Shown: positions 10,263-18,618, counted from the stretch's first letter. The stretch is 55,459 bases of DNA from JAKFEW01 sp036675505 (GCA_036675505.1 JAKFEW010000039.1:1-55459), one strand, 5' to 3'. Notes: a model not told the origin generated them from the letters alone. Made by a program: numbers and translations.

Positions 10263-10553
10263 ATGTCGCTCGCCTTCTGCCCCGCCTGCGCGCGCCACCA
10301 CGATCCGGCGACCGCCTGCCCGTTCTGCGCGGACGCGGCCGCGGAGCCCGTCTCCCTCCAGCTGGGCGGCGCGCTGCTGCTCTCCGCGGCGGCCGCGCTC
10401 GGCTGCGTGGGGCCGAACGTCACGCCCGCGCCGCCGGCCCGCCCCGCGCTGATCGACTCGCTGCCGACGCCCACGCCCGGCCCCACCACGACCCCGACGC
10501 CCGAGACGACCTACGGCATGCCGGCGCCGCGCCGGCGCCGGCGGCCGGATTAG
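10263..10553 (+). CDS. Small CPxC zinc-ribbon-like protein with hydrophobic segment and P/T-rich YGMP tail
   Basis: 96 residues from ATG 10263. It opens with two CPxC knuckles (FCPACARHHDPATACPFC), a zinc-ribbon-like fold. A hydrophobic segment (LGGALLLSAAAALGC) then resembles a membrane anchor or an internal lipobox. The tail is rich in Pro/Thr (TPTPGPTTTPTPE), followed by TTYGMPAP and a basic end RRRRRPD. No catalytic domain is visible. It is divergent from the radical SAM/SPASM enzyme. The conserved-looking YGxP near the C-terminus would be a candidate modification site. Precursor status is inference only. Confidence 0.65.
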   Translation: MSLAFCPACARHHDPATACPFCADAAAEPVSLQLGGALLLSAAAALGCVGPNVTPAPPARPALIDSLPTPTPGPTTTPTPETTYGMPAPRRRRRPD

Positions 10554-10655
10554 AGCCGTCTCACGTTAGAAACGCCTCATGTGCGCATACGAGCGGGCGG
10601 GCCGCGGTACGATCCGGACGTCCGTCCCATCCGTCCGCACCGGAGGTCCATCCCT

Positions 10656-11645
10656 ATGGGGAACCGTCGCTCGTCCCTGTTCATCTTCGCCCTGGCCTTC
10701 GCCGCAGGCTGCCAGCCCGCCGGCACCGGGCCGGCCGCCCCGCCCGTCGCCCCGCCGCTGGCCGCCGCCGCGGACGTCGCCCTGGCGCCGCCGCCGCCCG
10801 GCGAGGGCGTGCAGCTCTCGGTCGGCCCCTTCGACGTCGCGCCGGGGACCGAGGTCCAGCGCAACTTCTTCATGAAGCTGCCCGTGGACCAGGACGTGAT
10901 GCTGAGTCGCGTCCAGGTGGCCTACCCCACCGGCTCGCACCACTGCAACATCTTCAAGAGCGACACGAAGAACGCGGACGACCACGTCGAGGACTCCTTC
11001 GAGGCGATCGACTACGAGGCCTACCAGATGTTCACCGCGGCCCAGACCGGCAACCTCGACTGGAAGTATCCCGAGGGCGTCGGCCTCAAGCTCGCGAAGC
11101 GGCAGCAGCTGCTGATCCAGACCCACTGGGTCAACGCCGCCACGCAGAAGACGCCCGGCGGCAAGGGCGTGGTGAAGATCAACTTCTGGTTCGCCAAGCC
11201 CGAAACGATCAAGACCCCGCTCGGCATGGCCTTCATCATCAACAAGAACCTGGACATCCCGCCGCGCACCGAGTCGGCGGCCAAGAAGATCGTCGACCTC
11301 ACGCGCCAGGGCTACAAGCAGGACGCGAAGATCCTGGCGATGACCGGCCACTTCCACAGCCGCGGCAAGACCTTCGACATCAACCGCTTCGACGGCGACA
11401 AAATCGGCGACCTGATCTACCGCAGCGACAACTGGGACGAGCCGCCGTTCAAGGCCTTCGACACGCCCATCGACCTCAAAGCCGGCCAGAAGCTGCTCTA
11501 TACCACGACCTTCGTCAACAGCTCGGACCTCGTGATCAAGTTCGGGCCGAAGGTCGAGACCCAGGAGCACTCGAACTTGTTCATGTACTTCACGCCGGGC
11601 CCGGCCGACGGCAAGGCGATCTACGACACGGCGGGCCTGCCCTGA
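10656..11645 (+). CDS. Lipoprotein with copper type II monooxygenase (PHM/DBM-like) fold
   Basis: 329 residues from ATG 10656 (GGAGG 11 nt upstream). A signal peptide ends in the lipobox AFAAGC (Cys about 21), so it is probably anchored in the outer or inner membrane facing the periplasm. An Ala/Pro linker follows. The conserved part carries His-rich segments that fit copper ligands of ascorbate-dependent monooxygenases: GSHHCNIF, LLIQTHWVN and AMTGHFHSRGKTFDI. Family members in bacteria are mostly uncharacterised. Its stop overlaps the start of the PAP2-like gene, so the two redox-type lipoproteins are probably co-translated. Activity is not shown. Confidence 0.75.
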   Translation: MGNRRSSLFIFALAFAAGCQPAGTGPAAPPVAPPLAAAADVALAPPPPGEGVQLSVGPFDVAPGTEVQRNFFMKLPVDQDVMLSRVQVAYPTGSHHCNIFKSDTKNADDHVEDSFEAIDYEAYQMFTAAQTGNLDWKYPEGVGLKLAKRQQLLIQTHWVNAATQKTPGGKGVVKINFWFAKPETIKTPLGMAFIINKNLDIPPRTESAAKKIVDLTRQGYKQDAKILAMTGHFHSRGKTFDINRFDGDKIGDLIYRSDNWDEPPFKAFDTPIDLKAGQKLLYTTTFVNSSDLVIKFGPKVETQEHSNLFMYFTPGPADGKAIYDTAGLP

Positions 11646-13060
11646 GGCCGCGTCGCTTCCTCGCGCTGGCCCTCGCGCTGGCCCTCGCGGCGCTCGGGGC
11701 GGGCTGTGCTGCGCCGACGCCGGTCGCGCCCGCGCTCCCGGTCGACGCGGGCGCGGTCGGCGTGCTGCGCGTGGCGCCCGAGGCGGCGCGCTGGCGGACG
11801 CTGCTGCTCGCGAGCGCGGCGGAGATCCGTCCGGCAGCGCCCATGGGGCCCGGCGCGCCGGAGACGGCGGCCGAGCTCGCGGCGCTGCATGACTGGGAAC
11901 GGCGGCGCGGCGACGACGACCGGCGGGCGATCGCCTACTGGAACGACCAGCCCCCGCCCGTGCGCTGGGCCGAGCTCGCCCAGGAGAAGGTCCTCGTCGC
12001 GGGCTGGGCCGCGCCGCGCGCCGCCCGCGCCCTCGCGCTCGTGCACGTGGCGGTCCACGACGCCACGCTGGCGGCCTGGGACGCGAAGGCGGCCTGGCGG
12101 CGCGCCACGCCGGCCCAGATCGACGCGTCGCTGCGGCCACTCGTCGCATCGGACGACGTGCCCGGCTACCCCTCCGAGCATGCCGCCGCCGCGTACGCCG
12201 CCGCGGGCGTCCTCGCGGGCCTCTTCCCCGCCCACGCGGAGCGCATGAAGCTGCACGCCTGGGGCGCGGCCGAGAGCCGGGTCGCCGCCGGGGCCAACTT
12301 CCCGAGCGACGTCGCGGCAGGCCGGGCGATCGGCGAGGCCGTGGCGGCCCGCGCGCTGGCCCGCGCGGCGGGCGACGGCTCGGACGCGCTCGTGAAGCTG
12401 CCCCTGCCCACGGTCGCGCCGCAATGGACCGCCGACTACCCGGCCGAGGCGCTGGGGGGCACGTGGGCGACGTGGGCGATCGGCGACGTCGCGACCTTCG
12501 CCCTGCCGGCCCCGCCCCAACCGGGCGAGCCGGGCTTCGACGCGGCGCTCGCGCAGGCCACGGCGGCGGCGCGCGACGCCACCCCGGCGCAGCGCGAGGC
12601 GGCCACGCGCTGGACGGCCGCCCTCCCACCGGTCGCCTGGCACGCGCGCGCGCGCATGCTGGTGGCCGATCGCCGGCCCGACGCGCCCCACGCCGCGCGG
12701 GCGATGGCCGGGGTGGCCATCGCCCTCGCCGACGCCACCACCGCGACCTGGTCGAACAAGTACCGGCTGCGCCTCCAGCGTCCGAGCATGCTGCCGGGCG
12801 GCCCGGCGCCGCTCGCGCCGCCGCCGCCCCACCCGGCCTGGCCGTCGGACGGCGCTGCCTGCGCCGCGGCGGCGGCGGAGGTGCTCACAGCCGCCTTCCC
12901 GCAGGACGCAGCGGCCCTCCGGGCCGAGGCCGAGGAGGCCGCCGCGGCAGGCCGCTGGGCCGGCCACCAGTTCGAGCGCGACGTGACGGACGGCCAGGCG
13001 CTCGGCCGGCGCGTGGCCCAGGCCGCCACAGGCCGGCTGGGAGAGATGCCGGCCCCTTGA
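11642..13060 (+). CDS. PAP2/vanadium-dependent haloperoxidase-like lipoprotein, possibly CTG-started
   Basis: About 472 residues. The signal peptide (RRFLALALALALAALGAGC lipobox) forces a start near CTG 11642, which overlaps the previous TGA as CTGA; no ATG/GTG/TTG lies in frame between it and the previous gene's body, so a CTG start is inferred. The N-terminal region ALVHVAVHDATLAAWDAK matches the haloperoxidase family. PAP2 motifs appear in two sets: VPGYPSEHAA and SRVAAGANFPSD in the first half, KYRLRLQRP (KxxxxxxRP) and RWAGHQFERD in the second. The catalytic/vanadate His position reads Asn in the first and is shifted in the second, so phosphatase or peroxidase activity is doubtful. Confidence 0.7.
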   Translation: MRPRRFLALALALALAALGAGCAAPTPVAPALPVDAGAVGVLRVAPEAARWRTLLLASAAEIRPAAPMGPGAPETAAELAALHDWERRRGDDDRRAIAYWNDQPPPVRWAELAQEKVLVAGWAAPRAARALALVHVAVHDATLAAWDAKAAWRRATPAQIDASLRPLVASDDVPGYPSEHAAAAYAAAGVLAGLFPAHAERMKLHAWGAAESRVAAGANFPSDVAAGRAIGEAVAARALARAAGDGSDALVKLPLPTVAPQWTADYPAEALGGTWATWAIGDVATFALPAPPQPGEPGFDAALAQATAAARDATPAQREAATRWTAALPPVAWHARARMLVADRRPDAPHAARAMAGVAIALADATTATWSNKYRLRLQRPSMLPGGPAPLAPPPPHPAWPSDGAACAAAAAEVLTAAFPQDAAALRAEAEEAAAAGRWAGHQFERDVTDGQALGRRVAQAATGRLGEMPAP

Positions 13061-13095
13061 GCCGGGGCTCGAGCACCGAGTCGTCATCAACGGGC

Positions 13096-13110
13096 GGGGT
13101 AGCCTACCCC
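13096..13110. terminator. Possible bidirectional hairpin between convergent genes
   Basis: GGGGTA-GCC-TACCCC forms a 6-bp GC-rich stem with a 3-nt loop, lying between the converging PAP2-like and cystatin-like genes and overlapping the stop codon of the latter. There is no clear U-tract. Position rather than sequence strength supports it. Confidence 0.35.
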
Positions 13111-13871
13111 CCCTCGACGCCGCGGCCCGGGTCGGTGATGCGGACCCACGTCAGCGTCGCCGGGCCCTCGAGGGGCTCGTAGACGATCGCATCGACGCGG
13201 TGCGCGAAGCCGTCGACCCGGACGTCGATCGCAAGGTAAGTGTTGAGCCCGGCCACGACCTGGGTCCTGGCTATGAGGACGCGCTCGACGGTGACCGGCC
13301 GCCGCAGCCATTCCCCGCCGGCCAGCAGGCCGCGCGCCCGCTCCGCGGTCGCCGCGACGCCGGGATCGCCGGGCGGCTGCTCGGACCAGCCGCCCGGCAT
13401 GGCCGCCGTCGCTGGCACGTCGGGCAGCGGCGCCGTGCTCCCCACGGGCCCGAGGTCGACCGCCGTCGCCCGGAACCGGCCTTCGAGGTCCTCGAAGACC
13501 GTGATCCGCGCCGGCCGGGACTTCCCGCCGTCGAGGAGGGTCAGGGTCGCGCGGTGGTTCGTGCCCGCCACGACCTGTCGCTCGCCGGCGGTGATGGCCC
13601 CAGCGGCCAGGTCGGGCGCGGCGAGCCAGTCGGTCCCGCGCAGCTGCGGAACCGCCTTGTCGACGGCCGTGCGGAGGCGGGGGTCGTCGGCCGTGACGGC
13701 CACGAAGCCACCCGGCAGCGGGCTCGCGGGCGCCGGGCTCACCGCCGCGGGAAACGCGCTCGCGGTGGCCGGCGATGGGCTCGTGGTCACTGTAGGCGCG
13801 CCGGGCTTCTGCAGGCAGGCGGCAAGCCCCGCCGCGAAGATGACCGTAACTCCACGAATGAGCGTTCGCAT
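13104..13871 (-). CDS. Lipoprotein with two tandem cystatin-like domains
   Basis: 255 residues from ATG 13871. The signal peptide ends in the lipobox AGLAAC, followed by a Ser/Pro/Ala-rich linker. Two repeats follow. The first has PGGFVAVTADDPRL then RQVVAGTNHRATLTL; the second has PGGWSEQPPGD then TQVVAGLNTYLAI. This pairs an N-terminal Gly segment with the QxVxG loop, the two protease-contact elements of cystatins. Cystatins inhibit papain-like cysteine proteases; bacterial ones are uncommon. Surface or periplasmic location is inferred from the lipobox. Inhibition is not shown, and a cystatin fold used for other binding is the alternative. Confidence 0.7.
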   Translation of the reverse strand: MRTLIRGVTVIFAAGLAACLQKPGAPTVTTSPSPATASAFPAAVSPAPASPLPGGFVAVTADDPRLRTAVDKAVPQLRGTDWLAAPDLAAGAITAGERQVVAGTNHRATLTLLDGGKSRPARITVFEDLEGRFRATAVDLGPVGSTAPLPDVPATAAMPGGWSEQPPGDPGVAATAERARGLLAGGEWLRRPVTVERVLIARTQVVAGLNTYLAIDVRVDGFAHRVDAIVYEPLEGPATLTWVRITDPGRGVEGG

Positions 13872-14080
13872 GATTCAACCCTCCTTCTTGGCGCTGGAGC
13901 GCCGAAGGCGCGGCACCATCATCGCCAGCGCCGCCGGGCGCGACAACCGTCGATCGGCGCGGGACGGTTGGCTGACCCTCCAGGCGAAACGAGCACCGGC
14001 CACGGGCCCGAAAAGGCCATCCAGGTGGACAGCGAGCCGGGACGGCGGATGCGCGAAGGCGCGGAGACCGAGGTCTACGA

Positions 14081-14563
14081 GTCAACGCGATCCTCGGCTT
14101 CGCCGGCACGCTCCTCATGGGCCTGCCCGGCCCGATCACCGAAGCGCAGGAGCGTCAGCTCCGGTTGATCCAGGGCAGCGGCCGTCACCTGCTTTCGCTG
14201 ATCAACGACCTGCTCGATTTGGCGAAGATCGAGTCCGGCAAGGTCGACCTCCACCTAGAGCCGCTGACCTGCCAGGCCGTGATCGAGGACGTGACGGCGC
14301 CGCTGGTGGTCCGCGGCGATCGCCGCATGGTCAGCCAGATCCTCGTCAACCTGGTGAACAACGCCATCAAGTTCACGGCCGAGGGCACGGTGAGCGTCGC
14401 GCTCGAGCCGCGGGAGGCGCCTGGCGGGCCGTCCCTCGCTATCCACGTGACCGACTGCGGGATCGGCATCCGGGAAGAAGACCAGGCGAAGCTCTTCGAC
14501 GCCTTCCGGCAGGTCGGCGGGACGGCCGCACCGACGCAGGAGGGCTCCGGCCTCGGGTTGTAA
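14081..14563 (+). pseudogene. Histidine kinase remnant lacking the phospho-acceptor His and the end of the ATPase domain
   Basis: The reading frame picks up at VNAILGF, immediately after where the H-box (HELRTPL) of a kinase should be; the sequence before it (GDRGLR) is not kinase. It continues through ITEAQERQLRLIQGSGRHL, INDLLDLAKIESGKVDL, an N-box (LVNLVNNAIKFTAEGT) and a G1 box (DCGIGI), then stops inside the G2 box (EGSGLGL, then TAA 14561). Both ends of the catalytic machinery are therefore cut. First ATG is 14117. No partner response regulator is near. Most simply this is an internal fragment left by rearrangement; a deliberately shortened ATP-binding protein is less likely. Confidence 0.8.
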
Positions 14564-14613
14564 CGGACCTACGGTAGGGTGCCGGGTCATGATGGCATGG
14601 CGGAGGAGAGGGT

Positions 14614-15030
14614 CTAACGACGACGAAGGTGCTCGGGCGCGGCGGACTGCCACATCATCGGAAGGTAGCGACCATCGTCCAACCTGACGTAGATGCGGTG
14701 GTAGGCGCCCGTCTCGAGGCCCTTCGGAGCGCCTCCACCGCCTCCGCCGCCCAGCCCGGCCACGCGGTTGGCCCACAGCGTGTAGTGGCCGTCCACGCCG
14801 ACCATCGCCATTTGGTCGTCGGGGAGGTAGGAGGCCAGCGCCGGATCGACCGGGATCCAGTTGTGGCCCTCGTAACGCACCACGATTTCGGCACCCGGTG
14901 GCCCGCTGGCCTCCTGCACCGGGCCGAAATGGTCCCAGGCCAGCCACATCGCCCCGATCGCCCCGATGGTGACCGCCAGCGCGACGAGCCAACCAGGCAG
15001 CCCGCGCGTGCGAGCGTTCGTGTTCGTCAT
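14614..15030 (-). CDS. One-TM hypothetical protein, paralogue of the 16331 gene
   Basis: 138 residues from ATG 15030, preceded by GGAGGACGACG; an upstream Met is rejected for lack of a site. A single N-terminal transmembrane helix (WLVALAVTIGAIGAMWLAW) is followed by a compact outside domain: YEGHNWIPVDP, PDDQMAMVGVDG, a run of seven Gly, then RIYVRLDDGRYLPMMWQ. The same blocks recur in the 138-residue protein at 16331, so both belong to one small family. Function is unknown. It stands alone on the minus strand beside the kinase remnant. Confidence 0.7.
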   Translation of the reverse strand: MTNTNARTRGLPGWLVALAVTIGAIGAMWLAWDHFGPVQEASGPPGAEIVVRYEGHNWIPVDPALASYLPDDQMAMVGVDGHYTLWANRVAGLGGGGGGGAPKGLETGAYHRIYVRLDDGRYLPMMWQSAAPEHLRRR

Positions 15031-15154
15031 CGTCGTCCTCCCCCGAGCGGCCGCCCGCCCCGCCATCGGCGTCGGCTGTGATGCCGTCCCGGAATCATGT
15101 ACGAAGCGTCGTCAGGCAGCACGTATCGTCGTGACGGTGGTGCCGCTCGAACGG

Positions 15155-15685
15155 TCACGGTCGTGTTGGTGCGGGAGCGAGGGATTCAGGCGGCTCCGCT
15201 TCTGCTGGCGCGTGACGGATCGGCGGTTGGGCTTCCGGTGCCGACGCGCCGCCGCCGCCGCCATCGATGGCCTGCGGCGGCATCGAGGCGAGGAGCCCCT
15301 GCATCCCGCCGACGAACTTCTCGGTCGCCTGGTACGAGGTGAGCGAGCGTCGCTCGATCTCCCGCTGCACGCGGATCGCCATCTGGTCCATCTCGTTGAT
15401 GCGGACTTGCGTATCCAGCCGCGCGGTCCGCTTCGCCTCGGTCAGCTCGGCCCGGACGTCCCGGATGGCGCCGATCGCGCCGTCGAAGTTCCCGCGCACC
15501 ACGTCGGCGTGGGTGCGCGCCGCATGGACGTAGGCTTCACCGAGCCGGTTCCGCGCCCGCTGGACGTCGGTGACCGGAGTCGTTGCCACCTTGCCGCCGC
15601 CGCCGCCCGCATCGTCCGTTGGTGGCTGGTTGCAGCCGAAGAGCGCCACGCACGCGGCGAGCGCCAGCCCGATGGGTTTCCTCAT
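15155..15685 (-). CDS. Hypothetical lipoprotein with helical core
   Basis: 176 residues from ATG 15685 (GGAGG in the upstream region). The signal peptide MRKPIGLALAACVALFGC ends in a lipobox. A Gly run and then a long, charged, probably alpha-helical region (residues about 38-125, for example AYVHAARTHADVVRGNF, NEMDQMAIRVQREIERR) precede a disordered Gly/Pro/Ala tail. The helical part could be a coiled coil. No enzyme motif is seen. Its neighbours are the 138-residue membrane protein and, across a 360-bp gap, the PRC-barrel/kinase operon, suggesting an envelope role, which is inference. Confidence 0.65.
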   Translation of the reverse strand: MRKPIGLALAACVALFGCNQPPTDDAGGGGGKVATTPVTDVQRARNRLGEAYVHAARTHADVVRGNFDGAIGAIRDVRAELTEAKRTARLDTQVRINEMDQMAIRVQREIERRSLTSYQATEKFVGGMQGLLASMPPQAIDGGGGGASAPEAQPPIRHAPAEAEPPESLAPAPTRP

Positions 15686-16047
15686 CTTCCACCTCCGCCG
15701 GATAGGCCCGGCCGGCGGCCGACACGCGTCGTCGGGCATCGGCGGCCAACCTGACTCGATGGTAATCCGACCGCGCCGGTAGGCCTACGGCGAGGAAACC
15801 GTTGACATTCATGCGATCGCGGGCACCCGAGTCAACCGCCATCCTTATCGTCGCTATCGGCACCGGAGGACGGCGCCGCCACCAACGGCGACGTGCCGAG
15901 GAGCCATCGCACGCGTCCATTCCGGCGCAATTCTTCAGCGCACCGAAGCACGCGGATCGCGAACGCCGGGACGGTCGGCCTGGAGTTGCTTCTGGCGGGC
16001 GGCGAAGGATGATCGATCTCGGCACCGACGCGTGCCCGGAGGTGGAG
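15686..16047. other. Intergenic region without a recognised gene
   Basis: About 360 bp between a minus-strand lipoprotein and a plus-strand operon, so divergent promoters should lie here. I see no convincing promoter hexamers, hairpin or coding sequence. An in-frame upstream extension of the PRC-barrel gene (ATG 15802 or 16009) is Arg-rich and not protein-like. Confidence 0.4.
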
Positions 16048-16350
16048 ATGACGCTTAGGAAGCTTGCCTGGTGGGGATCCCACCGCCTCGCGACAGGAAG
16101 CCCCGATGTCCGGGGCTGGCGCGTGCTTGACGAGGCCGGCGCCGAGCTGGGCGTCATCGTCGACCTCATCTTCGACGACGAGAACGGCTTGGCCCGCTAC
16201 GTAGGCCTTCGCGTCGCCGGGGAGAAGGTCCTCGTGCCGGTCGCGGCGCTCGAGCTGCGGCCCTGCGAGCGGGTCGCCGTGGTGTCCGGAGGCCCGCTCG
16301 GCCTCGTCGCGCAGCGAGAGGAGAACGCCGATGACCGTCATCAAGGTTGA
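16048..16350 (+). CDS. PRC-barrel domain protein
   Basis: 100 residues from ATG 16048, chosen because GGAGGTGG sits just upstream; ATG 16009 would add 13 residues with a poor site. The core RGWRVLDEAGAELGVIVDL, DENGLARYVGLRV, EKVLVPVAAL is the beta-barrel of the PRC family, found in photosynthetic reaction-centre H subunits, RimM and many stress proteins. It overlaps the next gene by 20 bp, which overlaps the kinase by 11 bp: a three-gene operon. It may be a sensor accessory or membrane-associated adaptor for the kinase. Confidence 0.75.
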   Translation: MTLRKLAWWGSHRLATGSPDVRGWRVLDEAGAELGVIVDLIFDDENGLARYVGLRVAGEKVLVPVAALELRPCERVAVVSGGPLGLVAQREENADDRHQG

Positions 16351-16747
16351 GCGGCGCCCCGTGCCCGCCTGGCTTCCCATCGCGGTCCTTGTGGTACTCG
16401 CCGCCGCCGTGCTCGGATCGTGGGCGTGGCGGAGCCTCCACCCCGACGAGGAGATCGGGTTCGACGTGCCCGCCCGGTACCGAGGTCTCGCCGTCGCCTA
16501 CGAGGGGCGGGTTTGGGTGCCTGCCGGGGTCGAGCAGCTCACGCTGTTCCCCGATGGGCAGATGACGAAGGTCGGCGTGGTGGATGGCATGCCAATCTAC
16601 GCCAACCCAATCCATGGGATGGGCGGTGGCGGTGGTGGCGTGGAGGCGCCCGCCTCGCTTCGGACCCAACCCTGGGGGCGAATCTACGTCCGGGTCGGGG
16701 AGGGCCGTTACCTGCCGATGAAGTGGCGGTCGCTTCATGGACATTAG
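16331..16747 (+). CDS. One-TM hypothetical protein, paralogue of the 14614 gene
   Basis: 138 residues, the same length as its paralogue. One transmembrane helix (WLPIAVLVVLAAAVLGSWAW) is followed by YEGRVWVPAG, FPDGQMTKVGVVDG, a six-Gly run and RIYVRVGEGRYLPMKWRS. These blocks match the minus-strand protein at 14614-15030 in the same order. GAGAGGAGAACGCCG precedes ATG 16331. It lies between the PRC-barrel protein and the MASE1 kinase with overlapping ends, so it is probably made with them and could be an envelope input for the sensor. Function unknown. Confidence 0.75.
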   Translation: MTVIKVERRPVPAWLPIAVLVVLAAAVLGSWAWRSLHPDEEIGFDVPARYRGLAVAYEGRVWVPAGVEQLTLFPDGQMTKVGVVDGMPIYANPIHGMGGGGGGVEAPASLRTQPWGRIYVRVGEGRYLPMKWRSLHGH

Positions 16748-18554
16748 GGCGAAGCGAACGATGCCACCCCCTGAGGCTGAGGGCGGGCCTTCCGAACATT
16801 CCCGGAGGCTGCCGTACGGCGCTGAACTCGCCATCGTCGTGGGCGCGTACCTGGCGCTCGGTTGGACCGCCTTCAACTTCGGAGAACAGGTCGACTACGC
16901 CTACAAGGCCGTGCTCTGGCCCCCTGTCGGCGTCGGCATCGCGGCGCTGTTGGCCTGGGGTCCGCGGATCTGGCCGGCGATCTTCCTCGGGGAGCTGGCG
17001 GCGCACATGCTGCTCGGCGCCCCGCGGGCCCTGGCGACCGATCTGGCCATCGCGGGCGGTAGCACGGCCGGCGCGGTGATCGGCGCGGCGCTCTTCCGGA
17101 ACCGCGTCGGACAAGACGCGTCGCTCCAGCGACCGCACGTCGCGGCGCTCTTCATCACGCTGTGCGCGGCCGTCAGCCCGCTGGTCAGCGCGGCGGTGGG
17201 CACCCTCGCGTTCGCGTCGGCAGGGACTATCCACCAGAGCGACATCGCGTACGTCCTCTGGGCCTGGTGGAGCGGCGACTTCGTTAGTGTCTTGATCCTC
17301 TCGCCCTGGCTCCTCTCGTGGCGCGAGGCGTCGTCCGCCACCTGGACGATAGCTCGGGTCGGGGAGTTCGTCCTTACGATGGCGATCCTGGTGGCGGTGA
17401 ACGGCTTCGTGTTCGCCAACTGGCTTCGCCGGGGCACCTATGACTATCCGCTCACGTACCTGCCCGTGCTTCTCATCACCTGGATGGCCTCGCGCTTCGG
17501 GTTTCGGGGCGCGACCTCCGCTCTGGTGGTCAGCTGCCTGATGGCGACATGGGGGACCCTCCACGACCTCGGCCCGTTTGCGCGCCCCACCCGCTTCGAG
17601 ACGGCGCTCATGCTCCAGGGCTTCCTGATGAGCGTGGCGGTCACGACCTTGATGTTCTCGGCCTTCGTCCTGGATCGCCGGCGGGCCGAGGTCGAGGCGG
17701 CGCGGCGGGCGATCGAGCTGGAGCAGCGGCGGGAGTTCGATCGCTTCAAGAAGGGGATCCTGGACGCCACCACACACGAGCTGCGGACCCCGCTCGCGGC
17801 CATCGTCGGCAACGCCGAGCTGCTCGAGGACGTCATGGTCGGTGACCGGGCGCCGCTCGAGCACGAGCTCGTCCGAGGCATCCAAGACGGCGCCGATCGC
17901 CTCCACCGGATGATCGACGAGCTGCTCCTGGTCGGCGGCCTTTCGGCCGGCCAGCCGCTGATCCACCCCGACGACGTCGACGTCCGACCCGTGCTCGAGG
18001 CGACGATCGAGGCCCACGCTGCGGCGGCGGCGGCGAAGGGCGTGGCCCTGGCGCTCGAGCGCGCCGACGTGCACCTGCCGGTCAGGCTGGATGTCGAACG
18101 CTTCTCGCAGGCGCTGCAGCAGCTCCTCGACAACGCGATCAAGTTCACCCCGGCGGGCGGCTGTGTACGGGTTGCCGCCGACCTGGAGCCCGAGGACCTG
18201 GTCGTTCGCGTGCGGGACACCGGCGTGGGCCTGACCGCGGAGCAACGGCGGCACGTCTTCGATCAGTTCTACCAGGCAGATCCCGGGCTCACGCGCGCGG
18301 CCGGCGGAACCGGGCTCGGCCTCGCCATCGCCAAGGAGCTGATCGAGGCCCATGGAGGCCGAATCGAGGTGGAGAGCCGGCCTGGCGAGGGAAGCACGTT
18401 CACGATCCGGCTACCTCGCCGGCACGAAGGGCCCGGCGAGCCGTGTCCTGGGGTCGTCATGCTCCTGCCCCCCGCCATCGCCGATGACGGCGGCTCGACA
18501 TCCGCAGCCGAGCGGGGCGCCGGCCGCCGATCATGGGAGTACCATCCCGAATGA
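16737..18554 (+). CDS. MASE1-domain sensor histidine kinase
   Basis: 605 residues. The N-terminal half is a multi-helix MASE1 membrane sensor (about residues 22-310; PYGAELAIVVGAYLALGW, VLWPPVGVGIAALLAWGPR, WWSGDFVSVLILSPWLLSW). The kinase core follows: H-box TTHELRTPLAAIVGNAELL with the phospho-acceptor His near 344, N-box LLDNAIKFTPAGG near 464, G1 RDTGVGL and G2 GGTGLGLAIAKELIEAHGG near 524. All catalytic elements are present, unlike the remnant at 14081. Third gene of the PRC-barrel operon; ATG 16737 overlaps the previous stop. No response regulator is encoded in the window, so its partner is elsewhere. Confidence 0.88.
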   Translation: MDIRAKRTMPPPEAEGGPSEHSRRLPYGAELAIVVGAYLALGWTAFNFGEQVDYAYKAVLWPPVGVGIAALLAWGPRIWPAIFLGELAAHMLLGAPRALATDLAIAGGSTAGAVIGAALFRNRVGQDASLQRPHVAALFITLCAAVSPLVSAAVGTLAFASAGTIHQSDIAYVLWAWWSGDFVSVLILSPWLLSWREASSATWTIARVGEFVLTMAILVAVNGFVFANWLRRGTYDYPLTYLPVLLITWMASRFGFRGATSALVVSCLMATWGTLHDLGPFARPTRFETALMLQGFLMSVAVTTLMFSAFVLDRRRAEVEAARRAIELEQRREFDRFKKGILDATTHELRTPLAAIVGNAELLEDVMVGDRAPLEHELVRGIQDGADRLHRMIDELLLVGGLSAGQPLIHPDDVDVRPVLEATIEAHAAAAAAKGVALALERADVHLPVRLDVERFSQALQQLLDNAIKFTPAGGCVRVAADLEPEDLVVRVRDTGVGLTAEQRRHVFDQFYQADPGLTRAAGGTGLGLAIAKELIEAHGGRIEVESRPGEGSTFTIRLPRRHEGPGEPCPGVVMLLPPAIADDGGSTSAAERGAGRRSWEYHPE

Positions 18555-18618
18555 GCGTGACCCATTTGCTCCTGAGCTTCGTGCTCATCTAGCTCAGCGG
18601 CGCGGGCTGGCCTCGGAA

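Noticed and set aside
18551..18592. A 13-codon hydrophobic ORF (MSVTHLLLSFVLI) starting on the kinase stop
   Set aside because: Too short to support without conservation, although its ATGA overlap is curious.
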